DNA from: Straminergon stramineum
Lineage: Eukaryota; Streptophyta; Bryopsida; Hypnales; Calliergonaceae
NCBI GenBank assembly: GCA_963920665.1
Contig: OY987269.1
Coordinates: 19,284,501-19,348,500, forward strand
Direction: 5' to 3'
DNA: 64,000 nt
This document shows positions 40,011-51,082 of this stretch, one piece after another. Numbering within the stretch: the first letter of the stretch is position 1; each line of letters opens with the position of its first letter. A program made the translations under genes and the position numbers. The notes beneath the pieces were generated by a model. The model worked only from the letters and a program-made list of their open reading frames with translations. It had not been told where the DNA came from and did not search any database.

Positions 40011-40210
40011 ATAACGGTAAATATTTATTTAGTATCCAATGTAGAGAGATTAGTGAGGGACAACCTAATTTCACTATTTTTTGTAGTTTGCAATCAAGTG
40101 TTGTAGGATTGTGGGAAGACCTAATTCTGTTTAGTCTGTACTAATGCACGATTTCTTTATCAATGCATGAAATATATTTTGGGGGACGGACACCTAAACT
40201 AAGCTTAGTC

Positions 40211-40609
40211 TAGGGGAGGCAATCCATTCTTGGTCACTCCCCCATTATGGTAGTGTAAGGTGTAGTAATTTCAATCAGGAGATGATTAACATGATTAATG
40301 TTGGCACAATTCCCGGCATAGTTGTGGCACATTATGATTGGCTAGAACACTCTCAATATTGAAACCAACCCTTGTTGGATTTTGCAACCAACCCTTGGTC
40401 AGAAATAGGAAGGTATGTATCACCAATATGGTGTGGAACACAATCTTCAGCTAAAAATTCATAGTAACTTCGTTTTGAGAAATAAAAATCTGAAATTATG
40501 GAAATTTGATGATCTCTATTTCTACACATACAAAAAATTTACACTGCTGAAAAGTCCCTCGCATATATATGTATTTGCTTAAGTGGTCAGAAATGGGTTG
40601 CCTCCCCTA
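40211..40609. mobile_element. Small MITE with ~26-bp inverted ends and TA flanks
   Basis: Left end TAGGGGAGGCAATCCATT and right end in reverse complement TAGGGGAGGCAACCCATT. Flanking TA on both sides is compatible with a Stowaway/mariner-type target duplication. The interior is noncoding. Confidence 0.65.
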
Positions 40610-41029
40610 AGGTAGAAGCACCTAAATGTAACACGATCCATTTGATGACACCTAAAAAACAACCTAAATCCAAATGCTTGTGGACCCAAAGTAGACAAGT
40701 GGGATTCCAAAGTAGACATGTGGGGTTCCAAGAAGTTGTCATTCTTCCAAGAAGCAACCAATAACCCACACTTGATCCAAGTTTAGAGAGTGTTGCTTTC
40801 GGGGGTTTCCATACCCACTTTGGTGTCAGTCTAGTGTCCACAATAGGTACATCTATGAAGTACTTTTCAAAAATTCATATAATATTCATACAAGCTTGGA
40901 AAAATAGGAAACCAACTTTGTTGGTTTCCTAAACTATTTCTTAAAGCATGCACATCATTTTTTCTTGTACGCACCCCTCCATGTCAAAAGATCCAAAACA
41001 AGTGTCACATTTAGGTGCTTCTACCTTAG
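40607..41029. repeat. Inverted repeat, 28-bp arms
   Basis: ctaaggtagaagcacctaaatgt followed by aacac at 40607-40634 matches the reverse complement of 41002-41029 with one mismatch. It adjoins the MITE at 40211-40609 and may be part of a larger composite structure. The stretch 41030-41563 holds no recognised gene. Confidence 0.6.
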
Positions 41030-41563
41030 TCATCTCCAAGGTACTCCGCATATAATTCAGTTGGGTTAAGTTACTGTAGCGTTTTCCTAGTCTTGCACTC
41101 CACAGCAAGCCAAGCAGTATCAAGCAGCAGCATCAAGGGCTCTGGGAGATTCGGTTCTGCAGTTTTGGACCCCACAGACCCCGGGAATGTGAGGCACAAA
41201 ACCTTTCATTGTATTATTTTTCAATTGGCAAGAATCCGTTTTCTGTTGGCTCTAACTTATACTCCGTATTAAATTTGTAATTAACACTCACAGCCATCCA
41301 AATGATGGCAGTGCAGTGCAGTGATCCACACGAAACCCGCCTCCGTTTTAGAACCGTTACTTGCTTCACATGGTTAACATGATTGGTTCAATGATTGATG
41401 GAGTTGACCCTTCGAAAACCATAAGTGAAGTCCAAGGCTTTTTTTCCTTCATTTTTTGTAAAGTGCTAAAGTGGCTATATAAAATGTTACAACGGTGTTC
41501 CAAATTTCAACATTCATTCACATATTGGATAGAAAACATCATACTAATATGAGTCAGGAAAGT

Positions 41564-41738
41564 AGCCCCCCCATTGCTTTAGTATTGTTGCAATATTGTT
41601 TCAAGGGGGTTATAGTAGAATATTGAAATTATATTGCTGTAGTACTATTTGTAGTACTACAACAACAATATATATTCAATATTTTACCATGACCCCATTG
41701 CAACAATACTGTAACAATACTGAAGCAATTGGGGGGCT
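41564..41738. mobile_element. Foldback MITE of about 175 bp
   Basis: Nearly the whole element is an imperfect hairpin. Left arm AGCCCCCCCATTGCTTTAGT; right arm in reverse complement AGCCCCCCAATTGCTTCAGT. The loop is near tatttgtagtactac. A related left arm is at 18432. Confidence 0.75.
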
Positions 41739-42420
41739 TTTTCTTGGTGGCACATATCACATGTTCATAATTCTATTTTCATCTACAATTTGACAATTGC
41801 ATCTAAGTTTTTTGTTTTTTTAGCCAAGGTTTGTTGCCTTTTCTTAGTCAAATAATTTTTTTTCCAGTGCAATTTGGCACCAAAAAGACAAATAAAAAGC
41901 CCTAATAAATTCACCTTTTATTCTCAAAGAAAATTAAAATTTCTTAAGACCACCTCTAGAAAAGTTACATACATTTCAACCTATGTGGGGAACCAAAATA
42001 AAATCCTCTCAATTCAAGGGGGCAAAACCATGATTGTTATGATTATGTGAGCCTAGAATCATGAGCACATGAGCATAGGAGTCTATACACCTATGCTATA
42101 GATATTTATATTAGAAAAATCTTTTCATGATGATAGGATACTTATACCGGTATTATAGATGTTTATGTTATGAGAACCTTCAACAATGGTACAATATTTA
42201 TTTAAGCATATACTCAAGGCTTGTCCTAGGCTCACATTTTCATGTTCACATACTACTGTCGTTGGGATCAAAATAATCCCGCAAATAGACTCGTGCTCCA
42301 GATCGAATAGTGACACAAATAATTAGAATAGCCTCACTCCTTTTCAAAAGAACATGAAAAGAACCCAAAACCAAAACTTTTCTTCTCAAAGGTTTCGGCT
42401 GACGCATCACTCAGACTTTT
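41739..42420. other. Intergenic, no gene seen
   Basis: No coding frame is supported. A short gtgagcctagaatcatgagc stretch near 42050 loosely echoes the inverted-repeat arms at 23155 and 33440. Confidence 0.35.
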
Positions 42421-42966
42421 AAGCCCAGCCCCGAACAAATGGCTGATGGAAGAAACTGACGTGGAAGCCCAGGAGGTAAAAGGATGGAACCGGGAAGCCC
42501 AGGACGCTGAGGTGGAAAAAGGGTGGGGTGAGGAGGCCCAGCGTGGCAGTGGACCCATCCACGTCGGAAAGTCGCCACCTGCCACCAACCAAACCACTCA
42601 ACTCCCCTACCTGCACGCCATTCCCATACCCTTTTCAATTCGAGAACTGACAGTTGACAAGACCCGGATGATGTCCGCTGCACTCCCCCATGGTCCCATC
42701 CCTCTTGATTCTCCGCCAGATTCTGCCGCGCGCCCCAAAGCGTCTGGCGAAGCTTGTAACTGAAAGTGACGAGGCGGAGGCTTCATAGCCAGCCACCCTG
42801 CCAACCTGCCTGCCGCAGCAAGCGCTTTCCGGTCTTTGCTGCCGCTCATTCATCAATTCCATCACGCATGCTGCTCATCATTCCTTCAGTCATCGCAGCT
42901 TGCAATTCAGAACTCGTTTCTTTCCATTCCGGCCTTTCTTATCTGCGGAATTCTCGATCGCTTCAG
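42421..42966 (+). promoter_or_regulatory. BCAT promoter and leader exon
   Basis: Composition becomes clearly GC-richer from about 42420. A leader exon is inferred to end at 42966 with cttcag|gtacgcg. The transcription start is not defined; no convincing TATA box is seen. Open frames here on both strands overlap and look accidental. Confidence 0.45.
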
Positions 42967-44358
42967 GTACGCGTCGCTACTATACGTGCCGCTGTGACGT
43001 ACTGGCGGTTGGTGTGACTGTCGCAGCCACGGGGAGAGGGATTGAAGACCGCCTAGTAACCTTCGTAAACGATCTTGGAAAGCGGAGAATTTCATTGTGT
43101 TGAGGTCTCGTTCTCGTTCTGCTCTGGCTTGGTGCCCCGGTTGGTGCATGTTGGAAGCTGCGCGGAGGCGGTTCTTGTTTTCTTTTTTCCTCCTTGCATG
43201 CTGCAGGTGCGTGATTTCGAATTCGTTACGGATTGGTTTGGAGGAGTTCATTGACTTACGGATTTTTCTTTTCTTGATTTCTTTTGTGAGGATTTTTTTT
43301 TCCGGCTTAAAGAGGCGGAATTTGGATTGACTTTCTCGTTGCTGGTCTAGCTTCCTGGCTCTTCCCTGTGATAGACTTCGTGATATTGTGTTACGTTGGA
43401 GGCTTTGGTTTGTTCGTTGGTCTCCCTCAGTCCATCATTTTGCATGCAGCGGAGCGTGTGTGTTGAGTTTCCGTGCGTACTTCTGTGTTTTTTGGTTTGT
43501 GTGTGAGACCGCGTGTGTGACGGCGCGGCGTGGCGTTGACAGGGGATGTGTTTCCAAGGGAATTTGGTAATTAGTTACAGCGGTTCTAGCGAAAGTAACC
43601 CGAGAAATGGAGAACCTAGTTTGTGCGAAGCAACTTCTCGATGAGATTGGGAGAAGTTGCCTCGCTCAATAAATCAATTACCTTTGCGTTCCGAATCTTG
43701 TGCGTGCTTCTCATGATTTTGCATTTCTGTAGGTGCAGGCCTGAGTTGGCTTGTCGTGCTTTGTATTTGGTGTTGGGAGGATTCTCTCTTTTGGTCCGTT
43801 TACTTGCGAAATTAGATCGGAGCTTGCAATATAGTCCGTCTGTTATAGGTTAATTTTATAAATTAGGGTCATTAGTGAAGAGGAGAGCTTCGGATCATTA
43901 TTTATTTCATTTATTTTATTTTCTGATGATAAGCCTGGATCGGTGTGGAATTGCAGCATATATGTACAATTTGCTAATCCGAAAGTCGTTGAGCTAGAAT
44001 GCTTGTGTTCAATATGCAGAGTATTCAGAGCAAGCTCTCAGTTTGGCCAGATCTAAGAAGTGCGCTGTGCCAATCTTTGATGGATCGGCTGTCCCTTCAG
44101 CAACAGTAGACTTAGAAAGGCCTCTCTCTATTCCGAATCTTTTTACTAGTGCTCTAGTTAGTATTGGGAGATGGTTTTAACTTTTCATCGGCTATTCATT
44201 TTGTCCGCCATCGACTGTTAGGCCCCTGTGCTGTCGAATCTTAATGAGTGTTCAGTGATCTTGTTGATCCTGTGTTTTGTAATTCTTTTGAATAATGGTT
44301 TGACACTGAGCTGTTTTCTCTGAAGCTTTTGTATTGACGCCTTATTATCAACCCTCAG
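42967..44358 (+). other. Leader intron of the BCAT gene (inferred)
   Basis: The donor CAG|GTACGCG at 42967 and the acceptor accctcag ending at 44358, seven bases before the ATG, define a ~1.4-kb intron in the 5' leader. The interior is T-rich and lacks coding similarity. Transcript data would be needed for proof. Confidence 0.5.
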
Positions 44359-44365
44359 GTAAATC

Positions 44366-47294
44366 ATGTTGACTCGCTCAGCTAAACGATTATTCGGAAG
44401 ATCTCGTGCTCTTGCGAGGTATCATAATGATGCTTCTTCGAAACCCGCGCATCTTTCGTCGCTTCTCTATTTTCAAGGTAGCAATCCCCTGTCGACAGAA
44501 CTGAGCACAGTTGCTACTTCGAATGGAGAATGTTCGGGCTTCTCGAAGGGCATGTGGAAAGGGGAAACCTTCTCCGGGCATCGGATGCATAGCACAACAG
44601 GAATTCGAGTGGCAGAGCCACTGCAGCAAGGGATGACGGAGATGGTGCCCGATTTAGGTCCTTTGCCATCTGATATTCGCTCTGAGGACCTCGTCATCAC
44701 AAGATCTAAACACCTACAGGTTTGTGCCTTCCGAGAACCGAGATGCAGAAGGGGGTTTGGTGTTTCTTTTAAAGATCCGAATATTACCGATATGCCTCAG
44801 CAGAATTTCAAATCTAAGCCATATGTTTGAAGCCATAGAAGGCGGAGCTAGCTCAAGCTGCTTAGATCCTCTTAGGGTTTGACATTGCATGTACTGTCCT
44901 GACTTGTCGTATAGTTGTTTTTTATCGTCTTTCCTTCCTTCTGAGAAATTTCCTCGGCAGGTGAAACCCAGGTTAGACGCGGCGACACTTCAATTTGGGG
45001 CCTTGTACACAGACCACATGCTGCAAGTTTCTTGGAAGGATGGTCTCGGATGGACAACCCCTTCGATTGATCCGCTTGGCCCTATTTCTCTTCATCCATG
45101 TGCACAAGTCCGTTCCTCTGTCCACATTTCGATCCTTTCAGAGTGAATTTTTTGAGACCAGAATTTATAATGACAGCATTGGACATGTGACTGAATAGTC
45201 AACTTTACCACTTATAAATCTATGGCCTTGTTAATTGAAAGTACTGTATTTTCTAGAAATGTCGAAAAGACCTATAAGGTGAAAACACCCATATCCGTCA
45301 AAAGAAGCAATTCTGTATAGTTGGAGGCACCTTTTTCAAAGAAAAACATTTTCATAGTATTAGCAATTGAAAATCATGAAATTTCCCAACAAAAGAAAGA
45401 ATTTTTCGATAAGACATGTAAGTCATAAGAATCTTCCATGTGGAAGCTCATGTGGAAGCTCCTTAGGCCCTTAAAACCTTACATAAATTGGTCATAAAGG
45501 AATCACCAGTCAACTAAACTCAATTAAGTGAGGGAAAGATTTAATGGCACTTTTGGGGACACTTTCAATGGAAGTCTACTTATCAGGGACGGTTTTGGGT
45601 GTTTTCTCCTTAGTGGATCTTGTCGTTTTAGGCAGTTGTTAGAAAGTTGCTACAATTGAAAATGCTGGAGTTCCTCTTTTCAGGTGTTGCATTATGCGGT
45701 CGAATGCTTCGAGGGAATGAAGGTGTATAAGGGGAAGGATGGCCGATTGAGGCTATTTCGCCCTGAGATGAACATGGATCGATTGGCTCGTTCTGCTGCT
45801 CGTCTTACCCTGCCTCAATTTGATAAGGTTGACATTCTGTCCTCACCGTTCTGTGCATGATGTATATTTGGTACAGATTTACAAGACCCTGTCAAACTGG
45901 ATGATCTGCTTTAAAATTCCTCAGAATAAAATTTCAAGAATATTTGAAACTTAGCACTGGTCAGTCACTTCCTATTTCTAATTCACTGTCAACATGTGTG
46001 AAGAATGATAGCCAGAAAGGATTCGATATTTTTAATTGCTTTATCAATATTAATTGTTTCTTCGTCATCCTTATATTGAACGGATACGAGCTTTTCAATT
46101 TTGAGGATTAAGGAAATGTCTTCCGCGCAGCAATTGCCACTGTATTGTGTCCCACTCTCTGTCTTTTGTGCGCAGGCAGAGTTGCTTGAATGTATTAAAG
46201 AGCTTGTGCGAGTGGAGCGGGACTGGGTTCCGGATGAGGAGGGTTTTTCAGTCTACATTCGACCAACCTTTATTGGCACCCATCCATTTCTTGGGATCTG
46301 TCCAACAAGAGAGGCCATGCTGTATGTTGTTCTCCTACCAGTTGGTCCATATTTTCCCAGCGGCTTGAAACCTATTAAACTGTACGTTGAGACAGAAAAT
46401 GTGCGTGCCTTTCCTGGAGGTGTAGGAGATAACAAGATAGGTGGAAATTATGCCCCCACTCTATTGTCGCAACTGCGAGGTTCTCGACTGGGCTGTTCGC
46501 AAGTACGTGATTTGTCTATCACCTAGAAAACTTTTTACCATTTAAAATTGTCTTGAATAGCCTGAAATATCTCGGGTGACCTAATTTCCAGTCCTCTCAC
46601 CCGTCGGTCGCTTGAAACATTGGTTTGTTTGTGTCCTGCTCGCAGCTATTGTTCGTACTGCAAGATGGAAATCCTGAGGGTGGTCTAGTCGGAGAATCAG
46701 GGTCGATGAATTTGTTTTTCCTCATTCGGCAAGAGAATGGGGAGCTGGAACTCGTAACTCCTCCCTTGGATGGCTTGATACTGCCAGGTGTTACAAGGGA
46801 CACGGTGCTTAAACTTGCCCGGGGTTTTGGAGATATGAAGGTGTCTGAAAGGCCTCTGCGTTTTGGAGAGGTGAGTTTAAATTGCGGTTCAATGTCTTGA
46901 CAACTAAATACATTGATCCTTAGGAGTACAACGTCACTGATTCATAAGTGGATATGGATTTAGAAGCGTGAATTCTTTTTGCATCTTTTGATATGCTGAA
47001 CATGTGCAGGTGGAGCGAGCTGCGGAAAGTGGTCGCTTATTGGAAGTCTTTGGTTCGGGCACAGCATGCATGATACAGCCTGTGGTGGGCCTTGTCAAGC
47101 AAAATAGTGAGATTACAATTCCATTCAATGACGATGCTGCTAAGCACTGGATAGCGAAGCCACCCGGATCAGCTTCTTCTCCCAATTCGTCAGTGGGAGA
47201 GCCTTTCAGCCTTTGTGGTCGTCTTAGTAGAGCGCTTCTTGACGTTCAATATGGACATGTTGAAAGCGACTGGTCAGTTGTGATCGACCCGTGA
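44366..47294 (+). CDS. Branched-chain-amino-acid aminotransferase (BCAT), six coding exons
   Basis: Exons: 44366-44719, 44961-45107, 45684-45827, 46176-46502, 46646-46870, 47010-47294 (TGA), giving 493 residues. All introns are GT-AG and phase 0. Family blocks in order: [76 protein letters not shown], then [16 protein letters not shown] with the PLP-binding lysine (DNK), [29 protein letters not shown] and [11 protein letters not shown]. The enzyme is a fold-type IV PLP transaminase exchanging amino groups between Leu/Ile/Val and 2-oxoglutarate. About 118 residues precede the catalytic domain, beginning [19 protein letters not shown] (basic, Ser/Arg-rich), consistent with a mitochondrial or plastid transit peptide; which one is undecided. 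The extension is longer than usual for plant BCATs. No frame damage is seen. Confidence 0.94.
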
Positions 47295-47902
47295 CTATGG
47301 ACCCGATTCTTGCTGACGGTATCAATGCTCGTGGATATCAACACATTGTTCGCCCAACTCAATGGTGGTGGTTCCAATTTTCTTTTGTAGAAACCTTCAA
47401 GTTCCTGCTTCAACTGCAGACAGATCTTCGCGAGTGAAGCACTGTGAGGTACACCACACGATCTCTGAGAAACATTACAGAATCATTTTGTACATTACAG
47501 AATCTTTGAAGCCTTTACATAGATGAATGAGGCTGAGTTGGATATGGGGAGAATACACCAGTATTCAGTAATCAACTGAGCTTATGGTGTTATGTGAACT
47601 GATTTCAGTATTTCTTTATGAGCCTGGCGGCTAAACATTTTTGTGACGGTGTCACTGACCTAACCATCTTTCAAGCAATGGAAAAAGGTTGTCTGCGAGA
47701 CTGATTAGGATTTATCCTAAGAGAATGATTGTCAGTGTGTCTCGACCTGTGAAGTAAAGGTGAATTGAAACGGGAAGATGATCTGTTGCCAGTTCGCTCC
47801 AGTGGTCTCTTCATGTTCAACAGATTAGACAATCTTACTTTCCCCGTCTTTTGAATATACAGTTTTGTTCTAAAAATTGAACCGATGGTAGATTTATTTT
47901 CA
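47295..47902 (+). other. BCAT 3' flank
   Basis: Probable 3' untranslated region and downstream flank. AT-rich words near 47480-47500 and 47850-47880 could serve as polyadenylation signals but none is decisive. No other gene is seen. Confidence 0.4.
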
Positions 47903-48296
47903 TTAACCCTTTAAACGATGCCAAGGACGTTTTTGGTCCTTTGGACAACAAATAATCTTCCTATGTAGTAGGATAGGAGTGTGATTGTTCATCCTTGGAA
48001 TTTTGTGCAAAAAGGAGAGATCTTGCACAATAGTTTGACCTCCAATGAGTATTTTTGTTTTTTGTAAAATAGATAATTAGTAGATGAAATTTATAGTGTA
48101 CAATATGCTATAAAATTAGATTAAAAAAATATGTGTACATGTGAATAAATGGATTTCAAAATTGCATGACATTGTTCAACATTAAAAGGATTCATTAACC
48201 ACTTAACCTTGAAACTACAAAAACTAAAAATGTACCTATGAGTTCAAAAATCAAATCAAATTTCATTAGCAATAGGTCTTGTCCTTTCAAGGTTAA
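47903..48296. mobile_element. TTAA-bounded element, diverged
   Basis: Left end TTAACCCTTTAAACGATGCC; right end in reverse complement TTAACCTTGAAAGGACAA. The terminal dozen bases are similar, and TTAACCCTTT is a common piggyBac-type end. It shares its right TTAA with the next element. The interior is noncoding. Confidence 0.5.
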
Positions 48297-48707
48297 CCCT
48301 TAAAGGACCAAGTGTCTATTCAAAGTATGTAAGAAATCTCTGGTAGGTTCATATGAAGTCATTTTTGGTCGGATGTTCATGAAATATAGACATGATGTGT
48401 AACCATGTACCCCCTTTCTGAAAATCTAATTTTTTTCCCGATCGGATGCTCGGATCAAAAGTTTTGCTAACCTAAACTATGCGGGCAGCTCTGAGTAACA
48501 TGTGCAAAACTCTTCCAATGATTTTGAAATTTGGCGGGTCAAAGTTTCTAAATTTTTTTCTTCATATTCCCAAAGAAGTCTAGTACAAATTTGTATGGTT
48601 GAATTATGAAAAAACAACTTTTTTTTTCATTTTTTTCTTGTTGTCCTAAAAAGTGTTAGTTTTTGACAATTTCTACCCGAAATGTGCCTTGGTCCTTTAG
48701 GGGTTGA
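48293..48707. mobile_element. TTAA-flanked MITE, piggyBac-like termini, copy 3
   Basis: Left end TTAACCCTTAAAGGACCAAG; right end ccttggtcctttaggggttga, with the last TTAA mutated to TTGA. The interior matches copy 1 (5854-6451) in the same orientation, including gtctagtacaaatttgtatgg and ccctaaaaagtg-like sequence, but is about 180 bp shorter. Confidence 0.8.
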
Positions 48708-48779
48708 GAAAATAAAAGGTATACGCCAAAAGTAAATTGGCATATGCCTTCTATCTTCTCCATGTACAATAGGGTGACA

Positions 48780-49010
48780 ATCAAACATTGTTGGGAACTA
48801 GCTAGGGCTTGTCAAAATTTAAAACTATTTAAAAATTATTTAAAAAAATTAATTATATATATATATATTCAAAAAATATTTTATTTTCATAAAAAATATT
48901 TAATTATTATTATCTGATGTGGCCGTCTCTTGACCACATCAGCGAGTTGTTGTGGCTGAGTTCCCACAGTCCGGAAACTTGTGGGAACTTGCAGTCTTCC
49001 ATAGTAGCTC
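48780..49010. mobile_element. Fragment related to the nested element at 2822-3117
   Basis: In reverse complement, ctgtgggaactcagccacaac and gacggccacatcagataata align with the block at 2860-2925 (ctgtgggaacttgccacaac, cactgccacatcagaaaata). AT-rich sequence and a ttcccaac word follow in both. Ends are not clear. Confidence 0.5.
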
Positions 49011-49049
49011 ATTTTCTTCTAACAATGGGTTTTTGAATTCAGAGTGAAG

Positions 49050-49745
49050 AAAATTTCACATTTGCCAACTTTGACAGCCTCCTAAGAGTTGAAAAATTGG
49101 TATTTTACCACAAAATTTTTTTAAAAGATCATCCCTAAGTTAATAACCTGTGTACCAAATTTGAAGGCCAAAAGATTCACTGAAAAAAATATATTAAAAA
49201 TCTACCAACATGTGTAGTTGTGAAATTTTTTTCACTACTACCAACTTTAATAGCCTCCCAAGGATTGAAAAAAAATTTGCCATGAAATTTTAGAACAACA
49301 AGTTCTCTATGTGAATAAAATATGTTACAAATTTCAAGGCCAAAAGATCAATACAAAAAAAGATATTCACAATCTACCAACATGTATTGTTTTGAGAAAC
49401 AATCATAGAAACCATTTCACTATTGCTAGCTTTGACACCTTTTGGCTGAAAAATTGCTTTCTTACTATGAAATTTTTGTCACAAAATGATTTCTATGTTA
49501 ATAACATGTGTGACAAATTTCACAGCCAAAAACATTTATTCATATAAAGAAAGATATTCAAAATCTACCAACATGTGTAGCTATGAGAAACCATTTCACT
49601 ACTACAAACTTTGACACCCTCCCAAGGGTTGAAATTTTTTTTATTTACTATGAAATTAATTTTACAAGATCTTTTTTATGCTAATAACATGTGTGCCAAA
49701 TTTTAAGGTCAAAAGATTTATACAAAAAAAGATATCCACTTTATA
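49050..49745. repeat. Four tandem copies of a ~180-bp repeat
   Basis: Copies are marked by tttgacagcctcct or variants near 49070, 49248, 49431 and 49610. Each contains, in order, a ttgaaaaa block, tatgaaattttt-like sequence, taataacatgtgtgccaaat-like sequence, aaggccaaaagat, aaaaaaagatattcac and atctaccaacatgtgta. Spacing is about 178-183 bp. Copies are clearly diverged. An accidental frame at 49311-49547 crosses two copies. Confidence 0.85.
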
Positions 49746-51082
49746 GAGAATACTTTATTTGAAAGTCAACCTTAAAGTTGGCTTTAATAGACAAAGAAAG
49801 GGATCTACCAAACATATTGGATGTCATGCTTATTCTATCAATCGTTGAATTGTTTAAGTGAACAACCATGACCCCCATCAAATGGATGCTACTTGAGATG
49901 GATGCACATCGGGGTTGACGAAAGTAAGCGTCCCAAGCAAAATTGCGTCTAAAAATTGGACATCCAGATGTTCAGATGCTGCGTCTCTAATGGATAAAAA
50001 ACACCGTCCGCAAATTTACCCTAGATAAATGCGGTCGGGCGGATGGCTAGTGGCAAGTGGTGGATGCGTAGAGGCCTAGCGGGAGACACGTAGCAACCCT
50101 AAAGGCCTAAACCGACCGCGAGATGGGGCGAGGGCTTAGAATCCCCAAAAGACTTAATAAGTGTGCAACGAATCCAACCTTTAACATCCAAAAAGAAGTC
50201 ATGATGACCTTTGAGTCTTCAAGGCATCTTCAAGCAATACTTGGAAGGTATTGGTTTTCTATGGAGATCTTAAGTTCAATCCCCAATGAGATCATTTGGG
50301 TTGGTTCTAATAACCAACTTTAATAAGAAAAAAAATAGAAAAACGTCAAGTCAGTTCCCTGTTGTATGTGGGAGGGAAAGTGATTTAATTCTAAAGGTTT
50401 AGGAGATGGACCTAGAGGATTTGGAGGGTTAGTATTGAATTTAAGACGGAGATGATTGTTGAGCACCAAGGTCGCAAGGTGCACAATGAAAATCTCCGTC
50501 CTAAATTCAAAATTGACCCTTCAAAAGTTCAAAACCTTCAAGTGACATCTCCGAAACCTTTAAAATGAAATGATGTTTCTTGCTCACCTATTAGAGAGAC
50601 CGAACTTGACATTTTGTATTTTTGAAGAAAGCTTATTTTTTTAATACAAAGCTTCAAGTAAACCTTGATTCCTTGAATGCTTTTTACAATAACATATGGA
50701 CTATCCCTTGAAGTGTACTCAACCAAAGAAATTGTACACTATAATTGCAATTATGAATTATCAAGGGAAAGGATTAAAAAAAAATTCAAAATTCTCTTCA
50801 CCTTGAAAATTACCAAATGTATGATTCTATGACAATTATGAAGTCAAAATTGTTGCATTATATATGTATCTTGCAATGTATCATGCTTCATACAAAGAAA
50901 GAAGAACACAATTAATTTTGAGGGGACTTTCCTCTTAGTTTTGCAATTCAAAAAAATGTAATTATATTTTCAACAACAATAAGCAAACTCCAACTACAAT
51001 GAAAGCTTTAGACAATCAATTGCCATTACATGCTTGATGTATCATGAGTACCTAAACACCTAAGCCTAAATCCCTTGAATCT
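49746..51082. other. No gene seen; CGGACGG-type patch at 49985-50110
   Basis: A short GC-rich stretch with caccgtccgc, gcggtcgggcggatgg and gaccgcgagatgggg lies at about 49985-50120. The rest is AT-rich. Two inverted ~30-bp words around 50430-50515 (ttgaatttaagacggagat and atctccgtcctaaattcaa) form a small hairpin. Confidence 0.5.

Noticed and set aside
42334..43330. Several overlapping frames of 60-114 codons on both strands upstream of BCAT
   Set aside because: They overlap each other, lack domain signals and coincide with the GC-rich promoter and leader.
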